Positions 46,065 to 56,003 of a stretch of DNA of 64,000 nt are shown here, piece by piece. The position numbers and the translations under genes are program-made. Each line of letters opens with the position of its first letter. Within the stretch, counting starts at the first letter, position 1. A model generated the notes under the pieces. It worked only from the letters and a program-made list of their open reading frames with translations, did no database searches and was not told where the DNA came from. The DNA is from Amphritea sp. (GTDB lineage Bacteria; Pseudomonadota; Gammaproteobacteria; Pseudomonadales; Balneatricaceae), in assembly GCF_016744155.1 (NCBI RefSeq), contig NZ_JADGEW010000001.1, forward strand, positions 301,714 to 365,713, read 5' to 3'.

Positions 46065-47015
46065 TTACCCGAGCTTAGCTTCAATCGCATCCATCAGCTG
46101 CATACCGATGTCTAAGCCAAACTGGGTGTCCAGTTCGCGGATGCAAGTCGGACTGGTGACGTTAACTTCGGTGAGGTAATCACCGATGACATCCAACCCG
46201 GCAAAGAGTATGCCCTGCGCTTTAAGGGTGGGGCCGACTTGAGCGGCGATCCACTTTTCACGTTCGGTAAGTGGTCTGCCTTCACCGCGTCCGCCCACTG
46301 CCAGATTACCCCGGGTTTCCCCATTGGTTGGTATGCGGGACAGACCGTAAGGTACCGGTTCACCATCAATCATCAGAATCCGCTTATCACCATCGACAAT
46401 TTCCGGCAGGTATTTCTGTGCCATGATAGTTTCCTGACCATATTTAGTCAGGGTTTCAATGATCACGCCAAGATTTACCCCTTCCTCCTGAATGCGGAAG
46501 ATAGAGGCGCCGCCCATGCCGTCTAGGGGCTTGAAAATCACATCTTTAAATTCTGCATGGAATTCGCGTAGCAGGTCGTCACGGCGGGTAACCAATACCG
46601 GTGGACAGCATTCTGGGAAGTGAGTGGCAAAAATCTTCTCGTTATAATCTCGTAGTGCCTGGGGGCGGTTAACCATCAAGGTGTTGCCCTGATCTGCCGC
46701 TATCTCTAACAGATGAGTGGTGTAGATGAATTCGTTGTCGAATGGCGGATCTTTGCGCATCAGTACCACATCGAGTGTATTGACCTCCTCCACTTGATAT
46801 TCACCCCGCTCAAACCACTTTTCAGGGTTCATATCGACGGTAAGGGGAGCCATCTTAGCCAGTACTTTGCCGTCCCGAAGGTAAAGGTCTTTCTGCTCCA
46901 TATACCAGAGCTCCCAGCCTTTATTCTGCGCCGCCCAGAGCATCGCCAGAGAACTGTCTTTTTTGTAGCTGATGGATTCAATAGGATCCATCACAATACC
47001 GACCTTTACTGTCAT
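46065..47015 (-). CDS. gshB: Glutathione synthetase
   Basis: A 316-residue ATP-grasp ligase joining gamma-glutamylcysteine and glycine. The N-terminal MDPIESISYKKDSSLAML is the conserved opening, FKPLDGMGGASIFRIQE the ATP-grasp glycine-rich loop, QKYLPEIVDGDKRILMIDGE and EVNVTSPTCIRELD the substrate- and metal-site stretches. It lies 46 bp from the TonB gene and 84 bp from rsmE. The adjacent gene order (tonB then gshB) is conserved in related gammaproteobacteria. Confidence 0.97.
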   Translation of the reverse strand: MTVKVGIVMDPIESISYKKDSSLAMLWAAQNKGWELWYMEQKDLYLRDGKVLAKMAPLTVDMNPEKWFERGEYQVEEVNTLDVVLMRKDPPFDNEFIYTTHLLEIAADQGNTLMVNRPQALRDYNEKIFATHFPECCPPVLVTRRDDLLREFHAEFKDVIFKPLDGMGGASIFRIQEEGVNLGVIIETLTKYGQETIMAQKYLPEIVDGDKRILMIDGEPVPYGLSRIPTNGETRGNLAVGGRGEGRPLTEREKWIAAQVGPTLKAQGILFAGLDVIGDYLTEVNVTSPTCIRELDTQFGLDIGMQLMDAIEAKLG

Positions 47016-47099
47016 CGAATTGCCTTATTAATCTTTAGATTAAGGGGGATTCTACCCGCCTGTTCAGGTCATCACCAGTGTTACTGCTGCTTCCTGCAT

Positions 47100-47828
47100 T
47101 TATCCCAGATCACCCCATAAATACTGCAGTACAGAGAGTGCGGCGACAGGGGCGGTTTCCGTACGAAAAACGCGTGGACCGAACGCGACAGGCTTGAACC
47201 CCTGTGTCAGTGCCTGCTCCACTTCGGTTTCACTCAGGCCGCCTTCCGGTCCGATCAGCAACGCGATGGATTCTGGCTTGTCGAAATCACCCAGGGGCTG
47301 CTCGGTATGATGGTGTAATACCAGTTTCAGATCAGCCTCTACACTGTTTATCCATTCGTTCAGGGATTGCGGTGCGGTTATTTCTGGGACATCACAGCGC
47401 AGACTTTGTTCGCAGGCACTGACCGCCACCTGTTGCCAGTGCTGGCGTCGCTTATCTTGACGCTCGGCATTTAAGCGCACCTCGCAGCGTTCAGTGAACA
47501 GCGGCACCATCTGTTGCATACCCAGTTCCGTCGCTTTCTGAATCGCGTAGTCCATTCGCTCCCCACGGGAGACCGACTGTCCAATGGTAACCTTCAAAGG
47601 TGACTGTCGCGTGGGTGTTGTTATCTTAGTAATTTGTGCCCGGGCGCTACGTTTTGCCACTTCAGTCAATTCGGCAAAATATTCACAGCCATCCCCATTA
47701 AACAGGATTAGCTGATCGCCAGGGCGCATTCTTAAGGCCCTGGAAACATGTTGTGTAGCACCATCACTGAGGTTGAACGTCTGACCTTCAGTAAAGGCCT
47801 GCGGTTCGTAAAAACGGGGTGTTCTCAT
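47100..47828 (-). CDS. rsmE: 16S rRNA m3U1498 methyltransferase RsmE
   Basis: A 242-residue SPOUT methyltransferase modifying uracil 1498 of 16S rRNA. The N-terminal PUA-like part starts RTPRFYEPQAF and QHVSRALRMRPGDQLILFNGDG; the knotted C-terminal part has ALLIGPEGGLSETEVEQA and LGPRVFRTETA-type residues (FGPRVFRTETAPVAAL), the SAM-binding elements. It ends 84 bp upstream of gshB. It closes a block of minus-strand genes. Confidence 0.95.
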   Translation of the reverse strand: MRTPRFYEPQAFTEGQTFNLSDGATQHVSRALRMRPGDQLILFNGDGCEYFAELTEVAKRSARAQITKITTPTRQSPLKVTIGQSVSRGERMDYAIQKATELGMQQMVPLFTERCEVRLNAERQDKRRQHWQQVAVSACEQSLRCDVPEITAPQSLNEWINSVEADLKLVLHHHTEQPLGDFDKPESIALLIGPEGGLSETEVEQALTQGFKPVAFGPRVFRTETAPVAALSVLQYLWGDLG

Positions 47829-47889
47829 AATTTCAACAGTCTGTATCGAACAAGATTAGGCGTTATTATGCCGTCTTTGGCGGGATAAA

Positions 47890-47922
47890 AAAAAGGGCAG
47901 AGTATTTACTCTGCCCTTTTTT
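47890..47922. terminator. Terminator between metK and rsmE
   Basis: A perfect 10-base stem GGGCAGAGTA (47895-47904) and its complement (47907-47916) with a two-base loop, preceded by an A-run and followed by a T-run, so it works in both directions. It lies behind metK and ahead of rsmE. Confidence 0.92.
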
Positions 47923-47958
47923 ATCTCTGATTAGACGTCAGTCGTTGACCTGCTTGAG

Positions 47959-49149
47959 TTACAGGCCCGCTGCAGCGCGCAGTTCGTCAGCTTTATCGGT
48001 TTTTTCCCAGCTGTAAGCGGTGAACGTTTCGTTACCTACAGTCATTTCGAATGGGTTATGGCCGAAGTGACCGTATGCTGCGGTCTGACGATACATAGGG
48101 TGCAGCAGATCTAACATCTGGGTGATCGCGTGTGGACGCAGATCAAAGTGGCTGTCGATCAGTGCAACGATCTTGTCATCTGCGATCTTGCCGGTACCGA
48201 AAGTATTGATGGATACCGAGGTTGGATCTGCAACGCCGATAGCGTAGGAAACCTGTATCTCACACTTATCCGCAAGTCCCGCTGCGACGATGTTTTTGGC
48301 AACATAACGGCCTGCATAGGCTGCAGAGCGGTCAACTTTTGATGGGTCTTTGCCGGAGAAAGCGCCGCCACCATGACGCGCCATGCCGCCGTAGGTATCA
48401 ACAATAATCTTACGGCCAGTCAGGCCACAATCGCCTACCGGGCCACCAATAACGAAGTTACCGGTTGGGTTGATATGGAACTTGGTGCTTTTGTCGATCC
48501 ACTCAGCAGGCAGTGTGTGCTTGATGATCAGCTCCATTACCGCTTCTTGCAGGTCCGGCAAGGATACTTCAGGGTTGTGCTGGGTGGACAGCACAACGGC
48601 ATCAATGCCGACAGGCTTGCCATTTTCATAACGGAAAGTGACCTGGCTCTTTGCATCCGGGCGTAACCATGGCAGCAAGCCTGATTTACGTGCCTCTGCT
48701 TGACGCTCTACCAGTCGATGGGCATAGCAGATAGGTGCTGGCATCAGTACATCAGTCTCGTTACTGGCGTAGCCGAACATCAGCCCCTGGTCGCCGGCGC
48801 CCTGATCTTCAGGCTTGGCGCGGTCAACACCCTGATTGATGTCGTGTGACTGCTTGCCGATGATGTTAATTACACCACAGGTTTCACCGTCATAACCCAC
48901 TTCTGATGAGGTATAACCGATATCGCAGATAACACCGCGGACCAGATCTTCAAGGTCAACCCAGGCAGAGGTCGTAATCTCACCAGAGACTACGGCAACA
49001 CCGGTTTTAACTAAAGTTTCACAGGCCACACGGGCGTGCTTATCTTCAGCAATAATTGCATCAAGAACCGCATCAGAGATTTGATCGGCGATCTTATCAG
49101 GATGGCCTTCGGAAACTGATTCCGAAGTAAACAGGCTATATTCGCTCAT
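47959..49149 (-). CDS. metK: S-adenosylmethionine synthetase
   Basis: A 396-residue enzyme making SAM from methionine and [22 protein letters not shown] (about 12-30), [12 protein letters not shown] and [20 protein letters not shown] are the three standard signatures. Length and order are typical. Divergent from tkt with 327 bp between. No SAM riboswitch could be recognised upstream. A clear terminator follows. Confidence 0.98.
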   Translation of the reverse strand: MSEYSLFTSESVSEGHPDKIADQISDAVLDAIIAEDKHARVACETLVKTGVAVVSGEITTSAWVDLEDLVRGVICDIGYTSSEVGYDGETCGVINIIGKQSHDINQGVDRAKPEDQGAGDQGLMFGYASNETDVLMPAPICYAHRLVERQAEARKSGLLPWLRPDAKSQVTFRYENGKPVGIDAVVLSTQHNPEVSLPDLQEAVMELIIKHTLPAEWIDKSTKFHINPTGNFVIGGPVGDCGLTGRKIIVDTYGGMARHGGGAFSGKDPSKVDRSAAYAGRYVAKNIVAAGLADKCEIQVSYAIGVADPTSVSINTFGTGKIADDKIVALIDSHFDLRPHAITQMLDLLHPMYRQTAAYGHFGHNPFEMTVGNETFTAYSWEKTDKADELRAAAGL

Positions 49150-49476
49150 TTTGAGTCTTCAATCCTAACTTTAGAGAATAAGGTTTGGCGTCGGGTAACA
49201 GACCCGGGTATAAGAATGGAGCGTATTTTAATCCGGTTGCGTCCCGATTGCATGGTCGGTATCTCTGTTTTAGATGATTTTTTTGTCTTTTTAGATGAAA
49301 ACCACTCATTTTCATTAAATTTCTTCGAAATAGGTTTGATGCTGGCGGACGGTTACGAGAAAATAGCCGCCTATTTTTGATCGGTGCTTCATTCTTAAAA
49401 ATCTTCACAAGAGATTAAAGAGGAAGTATCAAACACTTTTCAAACTCAATTTGGGTTTTACCCCTGGAGTGAATAA
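49150..49476. other. metK-tkt divergent intergenic region, 327 bp
   Basis: Holds the promoters of both genes. The only structure I see is a short inverted repeat with 7-base arms (49360-49366 and 49371-49377) around CCGC, followed by a T; it could be an operator or weak terminator. A reading frame of 90 codons on the minus strand (49136-49408) overlaps the metK start and looks accidental. Confidence 0.4.
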
Positions 49477-51471
49477 ATGTCCTCGCGTAGAGAACTAGCC
49501 AATGCAATTCGTGCCCTCAGTATGGATGCTGTCCAAAAGGCCAAATCTGGTCACCCTGGTGCTCCAATGGGTATGGCAGATATCGCTGAAGTATTATGGA
49601 ATGATTTCCTAAAGCATAATCCAGCGAATCCGCACTGGCTGGATCGCGATCGTTTTATCCTGTCAAACGGTCACGGCTCTATGCTGATATACAGCCTGTT
49701 GCATCTGACCGGCTATGACCTGTCTATCGATGACCTGAAAAACTTCCGTCAGCTGCACTCTAAGACGGCCGGTCATCCCGAGTATGGTTATGCGCCAGGT
49801 GTTGAAACCACTACGGGTCCGCTGGGTCAGGGTCTTACCAATGCGGTGGGCTTTGCAATCGCTGAGAAATCTATGGCGGCGCAGTTTAACCGCGTAGGTC
49901 ATGAAATCATCGATCACCACACTTACACGTTCCTGGGCGATGGCTGCCTGATGGAAGGTATCTCCCACGAGGCTTGCTCGCTGGCGGGTACGCTGGGTCT
50001 GGGTAAACTGGTTGCCTTCTACGATGACAACGGTATCTCCATCGACGGTGAAGTTGAAGGTTGGTTTACCGATGATACGCCGAAGCGTTTTGAAGCATAC
50101 GGCTGGCAGGTGATTGCCAACGTTGATGGTCACGATGCTGAGCAAATTAAAGCGGCGATTGAAGCGGCACAAGACAACGAAGATCAGCCTACGCTGATCT
50201 GCTGCAAAACCATTATCGGTTTTGGTTCCCCTAATAAGCAGGGTAAAGAGGATTGCCATGGCGCACCTCTGGGTGAAGACGAGATCGCTCTGGCGCGCAA
50301 GCAGTTGGGTTGGGAACATGATGCCTTTGTTATTCCTGAAGATATCGCGGCTCAGTGGAATGCACTTGAGGTTGGTTCCGAGCTGGAAAATGAGTGGGAA
50401 GAGCGTTTTGCAGAATATAGCAAAGCTTATCCAACTGAAGCCCGTGAGCTGATCCGTCGTTATACCGGTGAACTGCCTGAAGACTTCTCAGCTCAGGCTG
50501 ATGTCATTATTAAAGAGCTGCAGGAAAAAGGTGAAACTATCGCCTCCCGTAAAGCGTCTCAGAATACCTTGAACGCTTTCGGCCCTATGCTGCCTGAACT
50601 GATGGGCGGTTCTGCTGACCTGGCGGGCTCAAACCTGACCCTGTGGTCTGGTTGCAAGGGAGTTACTAAGGATGATGCTTCCGGTAACTACATGTTCTAC
50701 GGCGTACGTGAGTTTGGTATGTCGGCCATTATGAACGGCATGGCGCTGCACGGTGGCTTTATCCCTTACGGTGCAACCTTCCTGGTATTCATGGAGTATG
50801 CTCGTAACGCGCTACGAATGGCCGCTCTGATGAAGCAGCGTGTTATCCATGTTTACACCCACGACTCTATCGGTCTGGGTGAAGATGGCCCTACGCATCA
50901 GCCGATCGAACAGATCTCTAACCTGCGCCATACGCCTAACATGAGCTGCTGGCGTCCGGCCGATGCGGTCGAATCTGCAGTGGCTTGGAAATCCGCACTA
51001 GAGCGTGCCGATGGCCCGACAGCGATGATCTTCTCCCGTCAGAACCTGCCGCATCAGGCGCGTACTGATGAGCAGCTGGCGAATATCGCCCGCGGTGGAT
51101 ACATTTTGCGCGATACTGCTGGTACGCCGGATGCGATCCTGATTGCGACCGGTTCTGAGGTAGGTCTGGCGATGGATTCAGCTGCAGCGCTTGAAGCTGA
51201 AGGCAAGCAGGTACGAGTGGTATCTATGCCATCTACCGATCTGTTTGATAAGCAGGATGCGGAGTACCGTGAAGCGGTTCTGCCGTCTGCTGTGATTGCC
51301 CGTGTTGCCGTTGAAGCCGCTCAGGCAGATTTCTGGTACAAGTATGTAGGCCTGAACGGCGCTATTGTCGGAATGACTACCTTTGGTGAGTCTGCTCCGG
51401 CCGGTGATCTGTTTAAGCTGTTCGGCTTCACCGTCGAAAATGTTGTCGAAAAAGTAAAGTCTGTTCTGTAA
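49477..51471 (+). CDS. tkt: Transketolase
   Basis: A 664-residue ThDP enzyme of the pentose phosphate pathway. [31 protein letters not shown] is the N-terminal opening and [18 protein letters not shown] (near 155) the ThDP/metal motif; [11 protein letters not shown] in the middle domain and GSEVGLAM in the C-terminal domain complete the three-domain order. Lies at the head of a plus-strand set with epd, pgk and fba, the standard Calvin/pentose-phosphate-glycolysis gene cluster of gammaproteobacteria. A terminator follows it. Confidence 0.98.
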   Translation: MSSRRELANAIRALSMDAVQKAKSGHPGAPMGMADIAEVLWNDFLKHNPANPHWLDRDRFILSNGHGSMLIYSLLHLTGYDLSIDDLKNFRQLHSKTAGHPEYGYAPGVETTTGPLGQGLTNAVGFAIAEKSMAAQFNRVGHEIIDHHTYTFLGDGCLMEGISHEACSLAGTLGLGKLVAFYDDNGISIDGEVEGWFTDDTPKRFEAYGWQVIANVDGHDAEQIKAAIEAAQDNEDQPTLICCKTIIGFGSPNKQGKEDCHGAPLGEDEIALARKQLGWEHDAFVIPEDIAAQWNALEVGSELENEWEERFAEYSKAYPTEARELIRRYTGELPEDFSAQADVIIKELQEKGETIASRKASQNTLNAFGPMLPELMGGSADLAGSNLTLWSGCKGVTKDDASGNYMFYGVREFGMSAIMNGMALHGGFIPYGATFLVFMEYARNALRMAALMKQRVIHVYTHDSIGLGEDGPTHQPIEQISNLRHTPNMSCWRPADAVESAVAWKSALERADGPTAMIFSRQNLPHQARTDEQLANIARGGYILRDTAGTPDAILIATGSEVGLAMDSAAALEAEGKQVRVVSMPSTDLFDKQDAEYREAVLPSAVIARVAVEAAQADFWYKYVGLNGAIVGMTTFGESAPAGDLFKLFGFTVENVVEKVKSVL

Positions 51472-51490
51472 AGGCAGTCTGATAGAAAAG

Positions 51491-51516
51491 GCCAGCTGCT
51501 CTCAGTTGGCTTTTTT
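51491..51516 (+). terminator. Terminator between tkt and epd
   Basis: Arms 51491-51498 and 51503-51510 pair fully except for one G-T wobble, with a four-base loop and a run of six T after it. It probably reduces read-through from tkt into epd. Confidence 0.82.
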
Positions 51517-51531
51517 GGTTATCGAGGTGGT

Positions 51532-52560
51532 ATGGCATACCGGGTTGCAATAAATGGTTATGGTCGGATAGGGCAAAGCGTCCTGCGGGCTATCTATGAG
51601 TGCGGCTATCGTGATCAGCTGCAGGTTGTCGCGATTAATGAACTGTCGGATATTGATACGGTAACCTACCTTACCCGTTACGATACTACCCATGGTCGTT
51701 TTCCGTTGCCGGTAGAGCATAATGGCAGTGAGTTGCTGATCAACGGTGATTCCATTCGGGTGCTGAATCAGTCAGAGTCCGCTTCGATGCCCTGGGCTGA
51801 GATGGATGTTGACCTGGTGCTGGAGTGTTCCGGCTCGTTCAGTGATCGGTTGACCGCCCAGCAACACCTCGATAGCGGTGCCAAAAAACTACTCTTTTCC
51901 CAACCTGCCGGTGCCGATGTTGATGCGACTATCATCTATGGCTTTAACCAGCAGTTATTGTCTTCTGATCAGAGCATTGTGGCGGCGGGTTCCTGCTCTA
52001 CGAACTGTATTGTGCCGGTGCTGGATCTGCTGCACCGGGAACTGGGTATCATGAGCGGTTTGACCACAACCATACACTCAGCGATGAATGATCAGCCGGT
52101 GATCGATAGCTACCACCAGACCGATCTGCGTCTGACACGTAGTGCCATGCACTCCATCGTTCCAGTAAATACGGGGCTGAATAAGGGTATTGATCGTCTA
52201 TTGCCTGAGCTGGCGGGGCGGTTTGAATCCCTGCATGTTCGGGTGCCGACCATTAATGTGTCGCTACTGGATATCTCCTTGAATGTGGCAGAGTCGACCA
52301 CTGTTACCCAGGTGAACCAGATTCTGCGCAGCGCAGCTGATGGGCCGTTAAAGGGACTTTTAGGTTATACCGAAGAGCCCCATGCATCGGTAGACTTCAA
52401 TCGCGACTCCCGATCAGGGATTGTGGATGGAACTCAGACCCGGGTTAGCGGCGGTAATATGATTAAGCTGATGTGCTGGTTTGATAACGAGTGGGGCTTT
52501 GCCAATCGGATGCTCGATGTGGCGCAGGGCTGGCTGAACTGTCAGCCTGAGAGTAAGTAA
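51532..52560 (+). CDS. epd: D-erythrose-4-phosphate dehydrogenase
   Basis: A 342-residue protein of the glyceraldehyde-3-phosphate dehydrogenase superfamily. GYGRIGQSVLRA is the nucleotide-binding start, and AAGSCSTNCIVPV holds the catalytic Cys. The HSAMNDQPVIDSYHQTDLRLTRSA block, with HSAMNDQ in place of HSYTNDQ, points to Epd rather than GapA: the enzyme oxidises erythrose-4-phosphate for pyridoxal-phosphate synthesis. Context supports this, since epd commonly precedes pgk. Confidence 0.9.
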   Translation: MAYRVAINGYGRIGQSVLRAIYECGYRDQLQVVAINELSDIDTVTYLTRYDTTHGRFPLPVEHNGSELLINGDSIRVLNQSESASMPWAEMDVDLVLECSGSFSDRLTAQQHLDSGAKKLLFSQPAGADVDATIIYGFNQQLLSSDQSIVAAGSCSTNCIVPVLDLLHRELGIMSGLTTTIHSAMNDQPVIDSYHQTDLRLTRSAMHSIVPVNTGLNKGIDRLLPELAGRFESLHVRVPTINVSLLDISLNVAESTTVTQVNQILRSAADGPLKGLLGYTEEPHASVDFNRDSRSGIVDGTQTRVSGGNMIKLMCWFDNEWGFANRMLDVAQGWLNCQPESK

Positions 52561-52626
52561 TTCCAAAGTATGGCCATAAACAGGCGGTGCTTTAAAATTT
52601 TTAGAGACTAGAAAGCAGGAAGTGTT

Positions 52627-53787
52627 ATGAGCGTATTGAAAATGACCGAACTGGATCTGAAGGGCAAACGTGTCCTGATCCGTGAAGACCTCAATGTGCC
52701 AGTCAAGGATGGCCAAGTGAGTAGTGATGCCCGGATTCGCGCATCACTGCCAACGATTAAGCACGCGCTGGAAGCGGGCGCAAAAGTGATGCTGATGTCT
52801 CACCTGGGTCGTCCGGTTGAGGGTGTCTATGATGACGCTAGCTCTCTGGCGCCGGTTGCTGCGCACCTGAGTAGCCTGCTGGGTCGTGAAGTTCCCCTGG
52901 TTCAAGACTGGCTGGAAGGCGGTTTTGAAGTGGCTGAAGGGGACGTTGTTCTACTTGAAAATGTTCGTTTCAATAACGGCGAAAAGAAAGATGATGAAGC
53001 GCTGTCTAAGAAGATGGCCGCGCTCTGTGACATCTACGTAATGGATGCTTTCGGCACCGCGCACCGCGCTCAGGCGTCAACCCATGGTGTGGCTAAATTT
53101 GCCACTGTTGCCTGTGCTGGCCCATTGCTGGCAGGCGAGTTGGATGCCCTGGCAAAAGCCCTTAAAAACCCTGTGGCACCTATGGCGGCCATTGTGGGTG
53201 GTTCAAAAGTATCGACCAAACTGACGGTGCTGGAATCTCTGTCTGATAAAGTTGATCAGCTGATCGTCGGTGGTGGTATCGCAAATACTTTTCTGGCGGC
53301 TGCCGGTAAGCCGGTCGGTAAGTCTCTGTGTGAGCACGACCTGATTCCAACCGCGCAAGCATTGATGGCAAAGGTTAATATTCCCCTGCCAGTTGATGTG
53401 GTTGTTGCCACTGAGTTTGCTGAAACCGCGACTGCGACGATAAAGCTGGTGGATGATGTTGCTGAAGATGACATGATTCTGGATATCGGCCCTCAGACTG
53501 CTGCGAACCTGGCAGAGCTGCTGAAAGAAGCGGGTACCATTATCTGGAACGGCCCGGTCGGCGTATTCGAGTTTGATCAGTTTGGTGAAGGCACTAAAAC
53601 ATTGTCTTTGGCGATTGCTGAAAACAAAGGATTCTCTATCGCCGGCGGCGGTGACACTCTGGCCGCTGTGGATAAGTATGATATCGCTGATCAGGTATCC
53701 TATATCTCTACCGGTGGCGGTGCTTTCCTTGAGTTTGTTGAAGGCAAAGTGCTTCCGGCAGTAGCGATGCTTGAATCCCGCGCATAA
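52627..53787 (+). CDS. pgk: Phosphoglycerate kinase
   Basis: A 386-residue glycolytic kinase. [15 protein letters not shown] is the N-terminal signature, [12 protein letters not shown] and [16 protein letters not shown] follow, and the C-terminal [18 protein letters not shown] and [12 protein letters not shown] loops bind nucleotide. Length is usual. The stop codon lies inside a large palindromic element that extends into the pgk-fba gap. Confidence 0.98.
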   Translation: MSVLKMTELDLKGKRVLIREDLNVPVKDGQVSSDARIRASLPTIKHALEAGAKVMLMSHLGRPVEGVYDDASSLAPVAAHLSSLLGREVPLVQDWLEGGFEVAEGDVVLLENVRFNNGEKKDDEALSKKMAALCDIYVMDAFGTAHRAQASTHGVAKFATVACAGPLLAGELDALAKALKNPVAPMAAIVGGSKVSTKLTVLESLSDKVDQLIVGGGIANTFLAAAGKPVGKSLCEHDLIPTAQALMAKVNIPLPVDVVVATEFAETATATIKLVDDVAEDDMILDIGPQTAANLAELLKEAGTIIWNGPVGVFEFDQFGEGTKTLSLAIAENKGFSIAGGGDTLAAVDKYDIADQVSYISTGGGAFLEFVEGKVLPAVAMLESRA

Positions 53788-53904
53788 ACGCTATTGCGCT
53801 CAGGATTTCTGCGTTAAAAGTTGGCTTAGAATGCTCACCTACTAAAGTAGGCTCCGCTTCTGCACCAACTTTTGCCTTGAACTCCAGTCGCTCATAACGC
53901 GTTT
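53786..53904. repeat. Large imperfect palindromic element behind pgk
   Basis: A 119-bp nested palindrome that begins in the pgk stop codon. Outer arms start AAACGC and end GCGTTT, the middle has 9-base perfect arms AAAAGTTGG (53816-53824) and CCAACTTTT (53865-53873), and the apex is CCTACTAAAGTAGG (53838-53851). The layout of nested arms suggests a dispersed intergenic repeat rather than a simple terminator, as no T-run ends it. Confidence 0.6.
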
Positions 53905-53906
53905 AA

Positions 53907-53970
53907 TTAAAGCGGCAGCGCTTAAAGTGGCTTGGTTAAAAGCTGACTAAGCATGCTCATGCCGCTTTAA
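53907..53970. repeat. Second inverted repeat in the pgk-fba gap
   Basis: Perfect 11-base arms TTAAAGCGGCA (53907-53917) and TGCCGCTTTAA (53960-53970). Between them lies a 25-base segment (53935-53959) matching 53813-53837 of the neighbouring palindrome at 21 of 25 positions, so the two elements share ancestry or one is a partial copy. Confidence 0.55.
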
Positions 53971-54063
53971 TATCTAAAGTATACTAACGAGCAGCTGATC
54001 TATCGGGCTGCTTAAGATAGAATTTATAGCCGCGAACAGGCTTAATTTTAAAAAGGTGAAGAT

Positions 54064-55104
54064 ATGGCTCTTATCAGTATGCGTCAGCTGCTGGATCATG
54101 CCGCTGAGCATGACTACGGTATCCCAGCGTTTAACGTGAACAACCTGGAACAGATGCGCGCCATCATGGAAGCGGCGAACAAGACCAACTCACCGGTTAT
54201 TGTTCAGGCTTCAGCGGGTGCTCGTAAGTATGCGGGTTCTAATTTCCTGCGCCATATGATTCTGGCAGCGATTGCTGAATTCCCGCATATCCCTGTGTGT
54301 ATGCATCAGGATCACGGAACGTCCCCTTCGATCTGTCAGCGGTCTATCGCGATGGGCTTTTCATCAGTGATGATGGATGGCTCTTTGATGGCCGACGGCA
54401 AGACGCCTTCTGACTACGAGTACAACGTCGATGTTACCCGTCGTACAGTTGAGATGGCGCATGCCTGCGGTGTGTCTGTTGAAGGTGAGCTGGGTTGTCT
54501 GGGTTCGTTGGAAACCGGTCAGGCCGGTGAAGAAGATGGTGTGGGTGCAGAAGGTACGCTGTCTCAAGAGCAGATGCTGACCGATCCTGTAGAAGCGGCA
54601 GACTTTGTGAAGCAAACCGGTGTTGATGCGTTGGCGATTGCTTGCGGTACTTCACACGGTGCTTACAAGTTTACCCGTCCACCTACCGATGACATTCTGG
54701 CGATCGACCGTATTAAAGCGATCCATGCAAGTATCCCTAACACCCATCTGGTTATGCACGGTTCATCATCTGTTCCACAGGAATGGCTGGCGATCATTAA
54801 TGAGTTTGGTGGTGAGATCCCTGAGACCTACGGTGTGCCAGTTGAGCAGATCGTCGAAGGCATCAAGCACGGCGTACGCAAGGTTAATATTGATACTGAC
54901 CTGCGTCTGGCGTCTACCGGAGCAGTGCGTCGCTTCCTGGCGCAGAACCCATCTGAGTTTGATCCCCGTAAATTCCTCAAAGTGACTATGGATGCGATGA
55001 ACGATATCGTAACCGCCCGCTACGAAGCTTTCGGCACGGCTGGTCATGCAGATAAGATCGTACCGATCTCACTGGAAGATATGGCGGACAAATACGGTCT
55101 ATAA
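54064..55104 (+). CDS. fba: Fructose-bisphosphate aldolase, class II
   Basis: A 346-residue zinc aldolase. HQDHGTSPS carries zinc ligands, [16 protein letters not shown] and [10 protein letters not shown] the metal and phosphate sites, [10 protein letters not shown] the second His block. The sequence class is the Calvin-cycle subtype (CbbA-like). Located behind pgk as in many gammaproteobacteria, though the gap contains palindromic elements. A strong terminator follows. Confidence 0.97.
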   Translation: MALISMRQLLDHAAEHDYGIPAFNVNNLEQMRAIMEAANKTNSPVIVQASAGARKYAGSNFLRHMILAAIAEFPHIPVCMHQDHGTSPSICQRSIAMGFSSVMMDGSLMADGKTPSDYEYNVDVTRRTVEMAHACGVSVEGELGCLGSLETGQAGEEDGVGAEGTLSQEQMLTDPVEAADFVKQTGVDALAIACGTSHGAYKFTRPPTDDILAIDRIKAIHASIPNTHLVMHGSSSVPQEWLAIINEFGGEIPETYGVPVEQIVEGIKHGVRKVNIDTDLRLASTGAVRRFLAQNPSEFDPRKFLKVTMDAMNDIVTARYEAFGTAGHADKIVPISLEDMADKYGL

Positions 55105-55128
55105 GACGCTTATAGGGCAGGAGCTAGC

Positions 55129-55156
55129 GGCTAGACGTCGCTACGCGACTTGCTAG
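55129..55156 (+). repeat. Mini-hairpin repeat, copy 1
   Basis: A short hairpin with 5-bp stem GTCGC/GCGAC (55137-55149) and loop TAC, preceded by GAC and followed by TTGCTAG. Same flanks and changed stem as the copies at 55214-55247 and 62931-62956. Confidence 0.6.
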
Positions 55157-55169
55157 AAAAAGCTCAAAG

Positions 55170-55204
55170 CCGCGAACTGCTAATAAGCAGTTCGCGGTTT
55201 TTTT
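55170..55204 (+). terminator. Terminator behind fba
   Basis: Twelve-base perfect arms CCGCGAACTGCT (55170-55181) and AGCAGTTCGCGG (55186-55197), loop AATA, then seven T. Rho-independent terminator for the fba transcript. Confidence 0.93.
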
Positions 55205-55213
55205 AGTTCTAGC

Positions 55214-55247
55214 TACTAGCAAGCGCGCAGCGCGTCTAACAACTAGC
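55214..55247 (-). repeat. Mini-hairpin repeat, copy 2 (inverted)
   Basis: On the minus strand it reads GAC, stem GCGC, loop TGC, stem GCGC, then TTGCTAG. It lies in inverse orientation to copy 1, so the two bracket the fba terminator. Confidence 0.58.
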
Positions 55248-55253
55248 CACTGT

Positions 55254-55895
55254 TCAAACCTCTTCTTCCTCAATCACTTCGCTTTCCTGCTGCGCCAGCT
55301 TTAGCCATTCCTGACAAGCAGGCAGTGCCAGTATTCGGTCGCAATAGGCCTGCAGTTGTTCGGGCAGCTTGACGCCATAGCCGGTTAGCCGGAAGACAAT
55401 TGGCGCATAGAAGGCATCGGCGATACCGAAGTCTCCGTATAGGAACTGATCTGAACCGCTTTGGGTCAGGGCTTCGCGCCATAGAGTACTGATGCGGTCT
55501 ATATCCTGTTGAACCTCAGCCGAAATAACAAAGTTATCCACATGACGACGGCAGTTCATCGGCAGTTCGTTACGCATGGCCATGAAACCCGAGTGCATCT
55601 CTGAACAGCTGCTGCGGGCATGGGCGCGTAACACTGGATCGTTTGGCCAGCCTTTGTTGTGCAGGTGTTGTTCGCTGATATATTCACAGATTGAGAGTGA
55701 ATCCCAGATGGTTGTCTCGTTATCCAACAGTACTGGTACTTTGCCAGCCGGATTGTACTCTTTGATCCGGTCAGAAAATCCGGGAACGTACAGCGAAACA
55801 CGCACTGTATCAAAATCTAAATCAAATTGACGCAGCAGCAGCCAGGCCCGCAGAGACCAGCTTGAATAGTTGTGATTACCGATAACCAGTTGCAT
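55254..55895 (-). CDS. Glutathione S-transferase family protein
   Basis: A 213-residue protein with an N-terminal thioredoxin-like domain (MQLVIGNHNYSSWSLRAWLLL, with Ser near the glutathione site; PAGKVPVLLDNETTIWDSLSICEYI, the SNAIL/TRAIL-like element) and a helical C-terminal domain with YGDFGIADAFYAPIVFR. The frame reaches 55940, but the ATG at 55895 follows an AAGGA site and fits the family. The group resembles FosA-unrelated YfcF/GST-like proteins; its substrate is unknown. It lies next to a divergent LysR gene. Confidence 0.87.
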   Translation of the reverse strand: MQLVIGNHNYSSWSLRAWLLLRQFDLDFDTVRVSLYVPGFSDRIKEYNPAGKVPVLLDNETTIWDSLSICEYISEQHLHNKGWPNDPVLRAHARSSCSEMHSGFMAMRNELPMNCRRHVDNFVISAEVQQDIDRISTLWREALTQSGSDQFLYGDFGIADAFYAPIVFRLTGYGVKLPEQLQAYCDRILALPACQEWLKLAQQESEVIEEEEV

Positions 55896-56003
55896 GGTTG
55901 GATTCCTTTTCCTGTTTGAAGCGGATTGATTTAGGCCCAAGTCTGTCGCTTAATGGTGCCTCTCTCAAACGAATTAATCTGATAACAGGTATCAATACCC
56001 TTG

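Noticed and set aside
49150-49476. Possible SAM riboswitch before metK
   Set aside because: I looked for paired stems and conserved SAM-I/II/IV core words and found none; the only hairpin is a short inverted repeat.
49663-50319. Minus-strand frame of 218 codons opposite tkt
   Set aside because: Antisense of a highly conserved gene; composition is explained by the coding strand.
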